A stretch of 64,000 bases of DNA from Burkholderiales bacterium (GCA_019745565.1 JAIESW010000021.1:1-64000), one strand, 5' to 3'. Positions 43,686-53,127 are shown, counted from the first letter of the stretch. A program made the numbers and translations. The notes: generated by a model not told the origin, from the letters alone.

Positions 43686-45803
43686 ATGTCCAGGCCCAAT
43701 CCATGGTGGCACGGGGGAGCCTGCGCGCTCGCCGCCGCACTGATCGCACAAACACCGGGGGCGCTGGCACACGACGTCGACATTCCTGCGACGCCGGTCA
43801 ACATCAAGGGTCACTACGACACCGCCGTCGGGACGACCGATTCCTCGAGCGCCGGCTCCGTGACCTCACGCCGCCTGGAAACGCGGCCGGTCCTGCGTGC
43901 CGGCGAACTGCTCGAGTTCGTCCCGGGCGTGATCGTCACCCAGCACAGTGGTGACGGGAAGGCGAACCAGTACTTCCTGCGCGGCTTCAACCTCGACCAC
44001 GGGACCGACTTCTCCGTGAACGTCGACGGCATGCCGGTCAACATGCCGACCCACGCGCATGGGCAGGGCTATACCGATCTGTCGTTCATGATTCCGGAAC
44101 TGGTGAACCGCATCGACTACCGGAAGGGTCCGTACTTCGCGCAGAACGGTGACTTTTCCTCGGCTGGTTCGGCTTCGCTGCGGTATGCGGACGAACTGCC
44201 GAAGAACACGGCCACGTTGTCCGCCGGAAACTTCAACTACCGGCGTGCCCTGTTGACCGGCGGGCCGGAACTGGCCGGCGGGCGGCTCGTCTACGGCCTG
44301 GAGTATCAGGGCACCGACGGCCCTTGGGACGTGCCGGAGAACTATCGCAAGCTGAACGGCGTGCTGCGTTTCGTCGAGGGCAGTCAGGCCGACGGCTACA
44401 ACGTGACTCTCATGGCCTACGACGGCAAGTGGGACGCGACCGACCAGATTCCCGGGCGCGCGGTCGATCGCGGCGAGATCGGTCGCTTCGGCTCTCTGGA
44501 CCCGACCACCGGCGGCAAGTCGTCGCGCTACTCGCTCTCCGGTGCGCGTTATGCGGACTTCGCCGGCGGGCGCTGGGAGGTGGATGCCTACGCCGTCAGC
44601 TACAAGCTCAACCTGTTCTCGAATTTCACCTACTTCCTCGACAACGATCAGGGTGACCAGTTCGAGCAGGCCGACCGACGCACCACCCTGGGCATCCATC
44701 CGCGCGTGACGTTCATCGGCAAGCTCGGCGCGTTCGACACCATGAACCGCATCGGGCTCCAGGGTCGCTTCGACGATATCGAGCAGGTGGCGCTGTTCGA
44801 CACCGTGGCGCGCGAGCGCGTCGGCACCACGCGCGACGACAAGGTGAAGCAGGGCAGCCTCGGCTTCTACGCCGAGAATTCCACGCAGTGGCTGTCCTGG
44901 TTCCGGACCGTGGCGGGCATCCGCGCCGACATGTACAAGTTCAACGTGAACAGCAGCCTGCCGCAGAACTCGGGCAACAACAACGACAGCATCGTTTCCC
45001 CGAAGCTGAACCTCATCTTCGGGCCCTGGGCCGAGACCGAGTTCTTCGTGAACTACGGTCAGGGCTTCCACAGCAACGATGCGCGCGGCACGACCATCAC
45101 CATCGATCCGAAGACGGGTCTGCCGGCCGATCGCGTGACCCCGCTCGTGAAGACGCACGGCTCGGAATTGGGCGTGCGAACCCAGTACATCCACGGTCTG
45201 CAGAGTTCGTTGTCGGTGTGGCAACTCGATCTCGATTCCGAGCTGCTGTTCGTGGGGGATGCCGGAACCACGGAGGCGAGCCGCCCCAGCCACCGTGAAG
45301 GCGTGGAATGGAGCAACCACTACGTGGCCGCCTCGGGCTGGCTGATCGACCTGCAACTCGCGTGGTCCAAGTCGCGCTTCAAGGACAACGCGCCGGAGGG
45401 CAACTACATTCCGGGATCGATCCAGACGGTGGGCGCGCTCGGCGTGACCTACGATCCGGGCGGCAAGTGGTTCGCCTCGCTGCAGACGCGCTACTTCGGT
45501 CCACGGCCGTTGATCGAGGACAACTCGGTGAGGTCGTACTCCACGAACCTGACCAATGCCCGGGTCGGCTACCGCATCGACAAGACCTGGCAGGTGCGGC
45601 TCGATCTGCTCAACATCTTCGGCCGCAAGCAGAGCGACATCGACTACTACTACGCATCGTGCACGCGCAGCGAACTGGGCGGCGGCGCCTATGCCAGCGC
45701 CGCTTGCGCAGGGCCGGCGGGCACGCGCACCGGCATCAACGACATCCACTATCACCCGGTGGAGCCGTTCGCGGCGCGGGTGTCGGTCAGCGCTTCGTTC
45801 TGA
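43686..45803 (+). CDS. TonB-dependent receptor, probable nickel uptake
   Basis: This outer-membrane receptor has 705 residues with a signal peptide ending GALA (about 28). The plug is GELLEFVPGVIVTQHSGDGKANQYFLRGFNLDHGTDFSVNVDGMPVNMPTHAHGQGYTDLSFMIPELVNRIDYRKGPYFAQNGDFSSAGSA. This wording is typical of a receptor group often beside metal transporters. Metal-friendly His residues occur in the plug (THAHG). Divergence from nikR argues for nickel; the ligand is inferred. AGGGAG lies before the ATG. Confidence 0.82.
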   Translation: MSRPNPWWHGGACALAAALIAQTPGALAHDVDIPATPVNIKGHYDTAVGTTDSSSAGSVTSRRLETRPVLRAGELLEFVPGVIVTQHSGDGKANQYFLRGFNLDHGTDFSVNVDGMPVNMPTHAHGQGYTDLSFMIPELVNRIDYRKGPYFAQNGDFSSAGSASLRYADELPKNTATLSAGNFNYRRALLTGGPELAGGRLVYGLEYQGTDGPWDVPENYRKLNGVLRFVEGSQADGYNVTLMAYDGKWDATDQIPGRAVDRGEIGRFGSLDPTTGGKSSRYSLSGARYADFAGGRWEVDAYAVSYKLNLFSNFTYFLDNDQGDQFEQADRRTTLGIHPRVTFIGKLGAFDTMNRIGLQGRFDDIEQVALFDTVARERVGTTRDDKVKQGSLGFYAENSTQWLSWFRTVAGIRADMYKFNVNSSLPQNSGNNNDSIVSPKLNLIFGPWAETEFFVNYGQGFHSNDARGTTITIDPKTGLPADRVTPLVKTHGSELGVRTQYIHGLQSSLSVWQLDLDSELLFVGDAGTTEASRPSHREGVEWSNHYVAASGWLIDLQLAWSKSRFKDNAPEGNYIPGSIQTVGALGVTYDPGGKWFASLQTRYFGPRPLIEDNSVRSYSTNLTNARVGYRIDKTWQVRLDLLNIFGRKQSDIDYYYASCTRSELGGGAYASAACAGPAGTRTGINDIHYHPVEPFAARVSVSASF

Positions 45804-45806
45804 GCT

Positions 45807-46946
45807 TCAGGTCTCCAGCGCGCGCTGCATGCGGTCGAGAGCTTCCGCAAGCAGCGCGCGGCGGGTGCCGAAGTTGAGGCGTACCCAACCGGGGGTCCCG
45901 AAGTCGGCACCGTCGTAGAGCCCGACGCCGGCGTCCTCGAAGAATTTCGCAGGGTTCCCGACACCCAGACGGCGGCAGTCGATCCAGGCGAGATAAGTGG
46001 CTTCCACCGGTGTCATCGACAGCTGCGGCATCGCGTCGACCCTGGCGGCCACCAGATCGCGATTGCCGCGCAGATAGTCGACCAGGGCGCGGCGCCAGGG
46101 CTCGCCGTCCCGATAGGCCGCGAGCGTCGCCCACAGACCGATCCCGAGGGGGCGATGGACCAGGCCCGCCATCACCTTGCGCATGCGTGCCCGCAACTCC
46201 GGGTTCGGGACGATGGCGAAGGCGCACCCGAGCGCCGGCAGGTTGAACGTCTTCGAGGCCGCCATCAACGTGATGGTGCGATCGGCGATCTCCGGCGCGA
46301 CCGCCGCCAGCGGCACGTGTTGTTTGTCAGGATCCAGCACCAGACCGCAATGGATCTCGTCGGAACAGACGACGAGGTCTTCCTCGAGAGCGACTTGGGC
46401 GAGCCCCTCGAGTTCCGGGCGCGACCATACGCGGCCGACCGGGTTGTGCGGATTGCACAGCAGCAGCAACCGGCTGCGCGCCGTGACGCATTGCCGAAGC
46501 GTGGCCGGTTCGAAGCGCCAGTGGTCCCGGTCGTTCAGCAGGGGCACGCGGATGCAGGTTCTTGCGGCATGCACCGGGGCGGACAGGAACGGCGGGTAGA
46601 TGGGGATGCCCGTCAGCACTTCGTCGCCGACGTCGCCCACCGCACGGCACACGACGTTCAGGCCGGAGACGAGACCGGGCAGCCAGACATACCAGTCGGG
46701 CCGCGTCTGCCAGCCGTAGCTCGACGCGATGCGCGCAGCGATCGCTTCGACCAGTTCCGGCCCCGGTTCGACATAGCCGAAGACGCCGTGGTCCACGCGT
46801 CCCCGCAGCACGTCCGTGATGGCGGCCGGGCAGCGGAAATCCATGTCCGCCACCCACATGGGGATCACGTCGCGGCCGGCGTACCGGTCCCACTTGAGGC
46901 TCCACTGACCGTGTCGGTCCAGCGGTTCGTCGAAATCGAAAGTCAC
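45807..46946 (-). CDS. patB: MalY/PatB-type PLP-dependent C-S lyase / aminotransferase
   Basis: This fold-type I PLP enzyme has 379 residues. It opens DRHGQWSLKWDRY and IPMWVADMDFRCP, the signature of the MalY/PatB cystathionine beta-lyase-like group. LLLCNPHNPVGRVW, VVCSDEIHCGLVL and the PLP-binding lysine in MAASKTFNLPALGCAF follow. Likely activity is beta-elimination on cystathionine or a related thioether. It ends 3 bases from the convergent receptor gene, with no terminator between. Confidence 0.9.
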   Translation of the reverse strand: MTFDFDEPLDRHGQWSLKWDRYAGRDVIPMWVADMDFRCPAAITDVLRGRVDHGVFGYVEPGPELVEAIAARIASSYGWQTRPDWYVWLPGLVSGLNVVCRAVGDVGDEVLTGIPIYPPFLSAPVHAARTCIRVPLLNDRDHWRFEPATLRQCVTARSRLLLLCNPHNPVGRVWSRPELEGLAQVALEEDLVVCSDEIHCGLVLDPDKQHVPLAAVAPEIADRTITLMAASKTFNLPALGCAFAIVPNPELRARMRKVMAGLVHRPLGIGLWATLAAYRDGEPWRRALVDYLRGNRDLVAARVDAMPQLSMTPVEATYLAWIDCRRLGVGNPAKFFEDAGVGLYDGADFGTPGWVRLNFGTRRALLAEALDRMQRALET

Positions 46947-47078
46947 GTGCCCTCCGGCCGGAAAGGCGCAATGTATCGGCCGCCCGGGGGCGTTGACCAG
47001 GGGTTCTCCCTAGGCACGTAGCGCCGGCTCGGGCAGAATCCGCGCGATTCGCGGTACACGGGGGAGGACTCGGACGCC

Positions 47079-47951
47079 ATGTCCGACGCGCTGTTCTATC
47101 TCTTCACCAGCTTCTGGCTGGGGGCGGTACATGCGGCGACACCGGGCCACGGCAAGACCATCGCCGCCGCCTATATCGTCGGTGTCCGCGGCCGTCCGGT
47201 GGACGCGGTGGTCCTCGGCATCTTCGTCACCCTGTCGCACGTGAGCGGTATCGTCATCGTCGGGGTGCTGGCCTCGCTCGGTCTGCCGGGGTTGATGCCG
47301 CAGCAGGTGGAGGCCTATCTCGCGGTGGCGACCGGGTTGCTGATCATCGTCATCGGCCTGTGGACTTTGTGGACGCAGCGGGACCTGGTGGCGCAACTGA
47401 GGGCACAGCCCGCGTCGCAGGCTCCGGGGGAACTGCGTTACGCGGTGGTAGGCACACCGCAGCCGATGCTGGCGCGCGCGGCGGGGCATCACCATCACGA
47501 CCACGATCATCCGCACGATCACGGCGACGGCCACCACCATCACCACCACGATCACGAAGGCGGCGGCTATCACAGCCACGGCTGGGGCTTCAAGCACACG
47601 CACGACGTCGGGATCGTGACTCGCGCCGGGCGGCCTAGCCTCTGGATGCTCATCGGACTCGGCATCGCCGGCGGTCTGCTGCCCGATCCGGCGGCGCTCG
47701 CGATCCTGCTCAACGCGCTGGCGCAGGGCAAGGTCATGCTGGGCCTCGGCACCGTGCTGGTGTTCAGCATCGGTTTCGCGCTGACGTTGGTCGGCGTTGG
47801 GGTGGTCGCCGCGATCGTCGGACGCAAGGTGCTGGACTGGCTGGCAGGTCCCTGGGCCATCCGCATCCAGATCGGCACGTCGTTGCTGATCGTGCTGGTG
47901 GGCGTCTTTCTCACCGTCAAGGCCTGGAGTACCGTTGCCTCCCTCGGGTGA
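47079..47951 (+). CDS. Nickel/cobalt transporter, NicO/RcnA family
   Basis: This inner-membrane protein has 290 residues. The first helix motif is WLGAVHAATPGHGKTIAAAYIVGVRG, the NicO/RcnA signature. A long cytosolic or periplasmic loop (about 135-175) is packed with His and Asp (HHHHDHDHPHDHGDGHHHHHH), a metal-binding region. LGIAGGLLPDPAALAILLNAL completes the repeat. RcnA members are exporters, while other NicO proteins import; which applies is unclear. It ends one base before the STAS gene. Confidence 0.9.
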   Translation: MSDALFYLFTSFWLGAVHAATPGHGKTIAAAYIVGVRGRPVDAVVLGIFVTLSHVSGIVIVGVLASLGLPGLMPQQVEAYLAVATGLLIIVIGLWTLWTQRDLVAQLRAQPASQAPGELRYAVVGTPQPMLARAAGHHHHDHDHPHDHGDGHHHHHHDHEGGGYHSHGWGFKHTHDVGIVTRAGRPSLWMLIGLGIAGGLLPDPAALAILLNALAQGKVMLGLGTVLVFSIGFALTLVGVGVVAAIVGRKVLDWLAGPWAIRIQIGTSLLIVLVGVFLTVKAWSTVASLG

Positions 47952-47952
47952 G

Positions 47953-48369
47953 GTGAGCAGCTCCGCGATCGCGCCGGTCGGACGCATCGGTGCCGGCCTG
48001 CTTCCCGCGTCGCGCTATGCGGATGTCGTGGTGGTGGCGCCCCAGGATCGACTCGACCACGCCAACGGCGATGCTTTCTCGCTGGCCCTCGAACCCTACC
48101 TGGCCGATTGCCGGCCGGGCGGCATTCACCTCGTTCTGGATCTCTCGGCGCTGCGTTACGTGTCGAGTGCCGGGTTGCGCTGCTTCATGCTCGCGGCGAA
48201 GCAGGCCAAGGCCCAGGGTGGGGAGGTGGTCATCGCGGGCATGCAGGCGGTCGTCCGCGAGATCTTCGAGATCAGCCGGTTCACGCTGCTCTTCAAGGTC
48301 TTCGACGACGTGAGCGCGGCACTCGAGGCGCTCTCGCCGCGCGCGGCGCAGGTCCATCGGGGCCGGTAG
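47953..48369 (+). CDS. STAS-domain anti-sigma factor antagonist
   Basis: This is a SpoIIAA/RsbV-type switch protein of about 138 residues. The STAS domain has ADVVVVAPQDRLDHANGDAF and the phosphorylatable serine motif LVLDLSALRYVSSAGLRCFMLAAKQAKAQGGEVVIAG. The start is uncertain: GTG at 47953 fits the gene boundary, while a TTG at 47935 would overlap the transporter. It is read with the metallo-hydrolase and the PP2C phosphatase that follow, so it is probably the phosphatase substrate. Confidence 0.88.
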   Translation: MSSSAIAPVGRIGAGLLPASRYADVVVVAPQDRLDHANGDAFSLALEPYLADCRPGGIHLVLDLSALRYVSSAGLRCFMLAAKQAKAQGGEVVIAGMQAVVREIFEISRFTLLFKVFDDVSAALEALSPRAAQVHRGR

Positions 48370-48372
48370 CGC

Positions 48373-49335
48373 GTGCGCGTCCGCTTCTGGGGAACCCGCG
48401 GCTCGTTGCCGGTGGCGCTCACGTCCACGGGCGTGCGTCGCAAGCTGCGCTCCGCGCTGACGTACGCGCTCGAGGCCGGCGTCACCGACGTCGACGCGCT
48501 GCTCGCGAACCTCGATCGCGATGCCGACTTCGCGGTGACGCATACCTACGGCGGACATTCGGCCTGCGTGGAACTCGATACCGGCGCCGGCGAGTTCATC
48601 GTCTGCGACCTGGGGTCCGGTGCGCGGCCTCTGGGCAACGATCTGCTGCAGCGTGCAGCAGCGGGCCGCCCGCGTATCGTGAACGTGTTCCTGTCGCATG
48701 TGCACTGGGATCACATCATGGGCTTTCCGTTCTTCGCACCGGCCTACGATCCCGACTGGACGATCCGCATCCACGGCGGCCACGCGGAACTCGAACACGC
48801 ACTGCGTCTGCAGCAGTCCGCTCCCTGTTTCCCGGTGCCGTTCGACCGCCTCGCCGCGCGCATCGAGTTCGTGCGACTCGAACCCGGCGTGCCGCACATG
48901 ACCAACGGCATCGAGGTCGCGATCAAGAAGCAGCGGCACTCCGGCGATTCCTACGGCTACCGCTTCACGCGCTCGGGCCGCAGGCTGGTCTACACCACCG
49001 ACTCCGAGCATCGCCCCGAGGACGCGGAGGAAGCGGCCGGGTTCGTCGAATTCTTCCGCGGCGCCGACCTGGTGGTGTTCGACGCCATGTACTCGCTGCT
49101 CGATGCGATCTCGGTGAAGGAGGACTGGGGACACTCGAGCAACATCGTGGCGGTGGAACTGTGCCAGCGCGCCGCGGTGAAGCATCTGTGCCTCTTTCAC
49201 CACGAACCCGCCTACGACGACGAACAGATCGAGCAGGTGCTGCGCGAGACCGTGCGCTTCGAGGAACTGACGCGCGGCGAGGCAGCGCGGCTCATGATTT
49301 CCAGTGCGTCCGACGGGCTAGAGATCGATGTCTGA
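48373..49335 (+). CDS. MBL-fold metallo-hydrolase in the partner-switch operon
   Basis: This soluble hydrolase has 320 residues. It opens RVRFWGTRGSLPVA and has the metal motif NVFLSHVHWDHIMGFPFFAPAYD (about 112-134). Later ligands are in LVYTTDSEHRPED and LCLFHHEPAYDDEQI. This is the RNase Z/phosphodiesterase-like branch often attached to bacterial signalling genes; a cyclic-nucleotide or other phosphodiester substrate is only a guess. GTG start, 3 bases after the STAS gene; its end overlaps the next gene by 8 bases. Confidence 0.85.
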   Translation: MRVRFWGTRGSLPVALTSTGVRRKLRSALTYALEAGVTDVDALLANLDRDADFAVTHTYGGHSACVELDTGAGEFIVCDLGSGARPLGNDLLQRAAAGRPRIVNVFLSHVHWDHIMGFPFFAPAYDPDWTIRIHGGHAELEHALRLQQSAPCFPVPFDRLAARIEFVRLEPGVPHMTNGIEVAIKKQRHSGDSYGYRFTRSGRRLVYTTDSEHRPEDAEEAAGFVEFFRGADLVVFDAMYSLLDAISVKEDWGHSSNIVAVELCQRAAVKHLCLFHHEPAYDDEQIEQVLRETVRFEELTRGEAARLMISSASDGLEIDV

Positions 49336-51502
49336 GTCGCGCGGCGCGATCCACGATCCGGACGACATCGCGCTCGCGTGGAGCGAGCGTGCAGGACTGC
49401 GCGGATTGTCGATCCGCAGCGGAAGGGTGCTCGCCATCGCCGCCGCCGGCGTCGTGCTGCTGCTGTCGCTGCTGGACTTCTCCCAGGGCCTGCGGCTCGC
49501 GACCTTCGATCTCTGGCAGCGCGTATTTCCGCGCGATCGGGCGAGTGCACCTGCGGTCATCGTCGCCATAGACGAGGCGAGCCTCGCGGCGCATGGCCAA
49601 TGGCCCTGGCCGCGCACGCTGATGGCCGCACTGATCGAGCGTGTCGCAGCGAATCATCCCGCCGCCATCGGGGTGGATGTCCTGTTCTCGGAGCCCGACC
49701 GACTGTCGCCCGAGCAACTTGCCCCGATGCTGGCGGCCGACGATACGGCGTTGGCGCAGCGGCTCGCGAGTCTGCCCACCCACGACGCGCAATTGGCGCA
49801 TGCCATCGGGGCCGCGCCGGTGGTGCTCGCCGTCGCCGGCATGCCGGAATCCGAGGTGCCCACGGCTGCGGGTCGGACCACACCGGTGCTCGTGCGCGGA
49901 CCGGACCCGGCAGCGATCGCGAGCCACGCAGCGCTGCTGAGAAGCATTCCTGCGATCGATGTGGCGGCAAAGGGGCACGGTCTCATCTCCGCCGAACCCT
50001 CCGGACGCGTCGTGCGGCGCGCGCCTCTGGTCGCGCGCGCGGCGGGCACGCTGATGCCGGCGTTTTCCGTCGAACTGCTGCGGGTGGCGGCCGGGCTGCC
50101 GGCGGTCGGGCTGGACACCGCGGGGAGCGGCGTGAAGGCGGTGGAACTCGGCGACCTCGGCATTCCCACCGATCGCGACGGAGCGGTCTGGATCCACTTC
50201 GCGCCGCGTTCGGCACAGCGCTTCGTGTCGGCCGGCGACGTGCTGGCCGGCAAGGTGGGTGCCGAAGTCTTCGACCGCAAGCTGGTGATCATCGGCCTCA
50301 CCGCTCTCGGCCTGCTGGATTTCCACGTGATTCCCACCGGAGAACGCGTACCGGGTGCCGAGATCCACGCGCAGCTTCTCGAAGGGATCTTCGATCAGGA
50401 CCTGTTGCGGCGACCTGGCTGGCTCGCGTGGATCGAGGCCCTGGCCCTCGTGGGGCTCGCCGCCCTGGCCGTGGTGGGTGCGGCGCGCTGGCGGCCGCGG
50501 ACCAGCCTAATCGCAGGCGTCGGTGCCGCCGCTGCGCTGGTGCTGATCGCGGCGATACTGATGCGTTCAGGCGGTCTGCTGATGGATGTCACCTGGCCGT
50601 TGCTGGGTGGCGTTGCCGCCTTCACGGTGATGCTCATGGCGACCCTCGCCGAAAGCGATCGGCAGCGGCGCGTGCTGCGCCGGGCGCTCAACGAGGAGCG
50701 CATCGCCACGGCCCGCAACGCGGGCGAGCAGGAGGCGGCACGGCGGGTCCAGATGGGCATGCTGCCGCCCGTGGACGGGCGCACCGTCGCCGATCCGCGC
50801 GTTGCGATCGCGGCCCTCGCCGAGCCGGCGCGCAGCGTGGGTGGCGATCTGTACGACTACTTCCTGCTGGACGAGCGCCGCCTGTTCTTCATGGTGGGCG
50901 ACGTCGCCGGCAAGGGTTTGCCTGCAGCGTTGTTCATGTCCGTCGCGAAGGCGCTGCTGAAGAGTGCCGCGTTGCGCGGCACGAACCCGCTCGATGCGAT
51001 CATCGACGAAGCCCACGACGAACTCGCGCGCGACAACCCCGGACAACTGTTCATCACGCTGTTCGTCGGCATCCTCGATCTCGATTCCGGCGCGCTCGAA
51101 TGGTGCAACGCTGGCCACGAACCGGCGTTGCTGCTGCCGGCAGACGCATCCGCGCCGCACCCGCTGTACGGCGCCAGCGGGCCGCCGCTGTGCGTGATCG
51201 AGAACTATCCCTACGAGGTGAACCGCGACACGCTGGTGCCCATGGACCGCCTGTGCATCGTTACCGACGGCGTGACGGAGGCCCACGGCGCGGGCGACGA
51301 ACTGCTCGGCCGTGAGCGGTTCGCCCGATCCCTGGCGAACATCGGTGCCGGTGCCGCGGGCGTCCGCGACGCAATCCACGCGTTGCTGACCGCACACGGT
51401 GGCGAGCGTGAACGCGCCGACGATGCGACCGTGCTGGTCGTGGAGTGGCGCGGGGCCGGGTCCGCGACGGATCGCGGCGGTGGCGCGACTAGCGCGCCGT
51501 GA
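49328..51502 (+). CDS. CHASE2-domain PP2C (SpoIIE-type) phosphatase
   Basis: The 724-residue membrane receptor phosphatase has an N-terminal membrane segment (about 35-52) and a CHASE2 extracytoplasmic sensor (about 60-345; SAPAVIVAIDEASLAAHGQWPWPRTLMAALIE, FDRKLVIIGLTALGLLDFHVIPTGERVPGAEIHAQLLEGIFD). Three membrane helices (about 360-435) and a coiled linker lead to the SpoIIE domain (RVQMGMLPP, RSVGGDLYDYFLLDERRLFFMVGDVAGKGLPAALFMS, LFVGILDLDSGALEWCNAGHEPALL, DRLCIVTDGVTEA, DDATVLVVEW). It probably dephosphorylates the upstream STAS protein in response to an envelope signal. Confidence 0.92.
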   Translation: MSESRGAIHDPDDIALAWSERAGLRGLSIRSGRVLAIAAAGVVLLLSLLDFSQGLRLATFDLWQRVFPRDRASAPAVIVAIDEASLAAHGQWPWPRTLMAALIERVAANHPAAIGVDVLFSEPDRLSPEQLAPMLAADDTALAQRLASLPTHDAQLAHAIGAAPVVLAVAGMPESEVPTAAGRTTPVLVRGPDPAAIASHAALLRSIPAIDVAAKGHGLISAEPSGRVVRRAPLVARAAGTLMPAFSVELLRVAAGLPAVGLDTAGSGVKAVELGDLGIPTDRDGAVWIHFAPRSAQRFVSAGDVLAGKVGAEVFDRKLVIIGLTALGLLDFHVIPTGERVPGAEIHAQLLEGIFDQDLLRRPGWLAWIEALALVGLAALAVVGAARWRPRTSLIAGVGAAAALVLIAAILMRSGGLLMDVTWPLLGGVAAFTVMLMATLAESDRQRRVLRRALNEERIATARNAGEQEAARRVQMGMLPPVDGRTVADPRVAIAALAEPARSVGGDLYDYFLLDERRLFFMVGDVAGKGLPAALFMSVAKALLKSAALRGTNPLDAIIDEAHDELARDNPGQLFITLFVGILDLDSGALEWCNAGHEPALLLPADASAPHPLYGASGPPLCVIENYPYEVNRDTLVPMDRLCIVTDGVTEAHGAGDELLGRERFARSLANIGAGAAGVRDAIHALLTAHGGERERADDATVLVVEWRGAGSATDRGGGATSAP

Positions 51503-52124
51503 TCTCGACGCGGCGGTTGCGGGGTTCGGCCTTGCCGGCCGCGTTCGGATACAGCGGTTCGCGGCTGCCGCTCGCCACCAGCGTGATGATCGCGGGGCGC
51601 ACGCCGGCGCGGATCAGTTCGTCGCTCACGCGCTTCGCGCGCAGTTGCGAGAGCTGGTTGTTGAAGCGGTCGGTGCCGATTGCATCGGTGTGGCCGGTGA
51701 CGGTGATGTCGGGTGCGGGGCGTCGCAGGAGTCCGTCGCGCACTTCGACGATCGCGGCTTTCGATTCCGGCGTGAGCTCGTCCTTGCCCTCGACGAAGTA
51801 CAACACGAAGGTCGCGGGGCGCGGCGGAAGTGCATCCAGAGCCGGGCCGAAAGTCTGGCGCAGCTCCTCGGGCGAGACGGCGGCGGGTTCCGCGGTGAAC
51901 GGTCCGCGGATGCGCGCGGCGGTCTGCTTGCCGTCGAGCAGCATCGCGTTGTCCTCCTGGTGCACGACCACGGAACCGTATGAACCGTCGGCCTTCGGCA
52001 CCAGGGCGATCATGTCGTCGCGCGCCATCGTGGGCGGCGGCGGCGGTGAGACGGACGAACGCGTTGCGCAGCCGCCCGTCAATGCGATGACGACGGCGAT
52101 CGCACCCCAGACCGATCGCCTCAT
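51489..52124 (-). CDS. OmpA-family lipoprotein
   Basis: The 211-residue protein has a signal and lipobox TGGCATR (Cys about 19). A short linker precedes the C-terminal OmpA peptidoglycan-binding domain (VLYFVEGKDELTPESKAAIVEVRDGLLRRPAPDITVTGHTDAIGTDRFNNQLSQLRAKRVSDELIRAGV and EPRNRRVEI). It follows the FecR-type gene by one base and overlaps the end of the phosphatase gene on the other strand by 14 bases. Confidence 0.9.
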   Translation of the reverse strand: MRRSVWGAIAVVIALTGGCATRSSVSPPPPPTMARDDMIALVPKADGSYGSVVVHQEDNAMLLDGKQTAARIRGPFTAEPAAVSPEELRQTFGPALDALPPRPATFVLYFVEGKDELTPESKAAIVEVRDGLLRRPAPDITVTGHTDAIGTDRFNNQLSQLRAKRVSDELIRAGVRPAIITLVASGSREPLYPNAAGKAEPRNRRVEITAR

Positions 52125-52125
52125 G

Positions 52126-52584
52126 TCAGCGGACGGCGGCCGGGTCTTCGACCTTGACCACGAACTCCGTGCCGCGCACGCCCATGATGGCCGCCGGAGT
52201 GCGGATCTTCATGGACTCCGGTGCCGACTTCACCATCTTGCCGGACACCGCCGCCAGGGTGCCGCGGGCCAGGTTCGCTTCCATCGCGCCCTTGCCGCTG
52301 GCTGCATCGAATGCGTACTTGTCGAGGATCAGCACCGAGTTCGGTCCGGCGGAGAGCATCGAGTTGTCGGTGAACGAGATGCCGACCGACCCGTCGGCAC
52401 CGGTGCTGACCACATCCTTTTCCTGCACCGTCATGCCGACCGCAGCCGGCAGCCGTTGTCCCGCGCGCTCGATGGTGACGGCACCCTTGGAGGTCTTCAC
52501 GCGTCCGGCGTCCGCGGCGAAAGCGAGCGGGAGCGTGAGCGAAAAGCCGGCGATGACAGCAGTGCGGAGGAAAGCGGAGAACAT
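52126..52584 (-). CDS. Secreted FecR-domain protein
   Basis: The 152-residue product has a signal peptide (to AFAADA, about 25) and then one FecR domain (GRVKTSKGAVTIERAGQRLPAAVGMTVQEKDVVSTGADGSVGISFTDNSMLSAGPNSVLILDKY, then KIRTPAAIMGVRGTEFVVKV). It lacks the membrane anti-sigma part of true FecR. Such single-domain proteins often neighbour CHASE2 receptors (general observation). It is co-directional with the OmpA gene and likely co-transcribed. Confidence 0.87.
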   Translation of the reverse strand: MFSAFLRTAVIAGFSLTLPLAFAADAGRVKTSKGAVTIERAGQRLPAAVGMTVQEKDVVSTGADGSVGISFTDNSMLSAGPNSVLILDKYAFDAASGKGAMEANLARGTLAAVSGKMVKSAPESMKIRTPAAIMGVRGTEFVVKVEDPAAVR

Positions 52585-52697
52585 GAGCTGGTACCGGAGT
52601 GGAAATGGCCCTTGAAGAGGCAAGTTCCATTCCGCCCGACCGGGCCCGGCAGCGTGCCGAAGTTACCACGGTAACATACTGATTGGAAAGCGAACGG

Positions 52698-53108
52698 ATG
52701 CTCCTGCGCTGCGCTGCCCGGTGGGTCGAGTTCGAGACGGTGCGCCGTCACGTGGACGCATTCGCGGCGCAGTCCGGCATTTCCCGCGAAGATTGTCACC
52801 GCCTCCTGGTCGTCACCGAGGAGTTGTTCGTGAACACCGTGCGCCACGGGTACGCGGGCGAATGTGATCGGCCCATCGTCGTGGTCCTGACCGCCGATGC
52901 CGACACGTTCGCATTGCGCTTCGAGGACGAAGCCCCGGCGTTCGACCCGCTCGTGCGAGCACCGGTTGATGGGTTGGAGGCCGGCGCGGAGGCGCGACCC
53001 TTGGGGGGGTTGGGCATCCACCTCACGCTCGAAATGACCCGGGGCGCACGCTACCGGCGCGAGGCCGAGCGCAACGTGATCGAACTCGTGTTCGCGCGCA
53101 GCACCTGA
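52698..53108 (+). CDS. Anti-sigma-type serine kinase (RsbW-like HATPase)
   Basis: The 136-residue GHKL ATPase has N-box HRLLVVTEELFVNTVRHGYAG (about 36-56), and the G1 and G2 boxes are recognisable in LRFEDEAPAFDP and PLGGLGIHLTLEMT. It matches the RsbW/SpoIIAB group that phosphorylates STAS proteins. GGAAAG 7 bases before ATG at 52698 decides the start. With the STAS protein and PP2C phosphatase nearby, it completes a partner-switch set. The sigma factor or other target is not in the window. Confidence 0.87.
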   Translation: MLLRCAARWVEFETVRRHVDAFAAQSGISREDCHRLLVVTEELFVNTVRHGYAGECDRPIVVVLTADADTFALRFEDEAPAFDPLVRAPVDGLEAGAEARPLGGLGIHLTLEMTRGARYRREAERNVIELVFARST

Positions 53109-53127
53109 CCCGACGCGATCGATCCGC

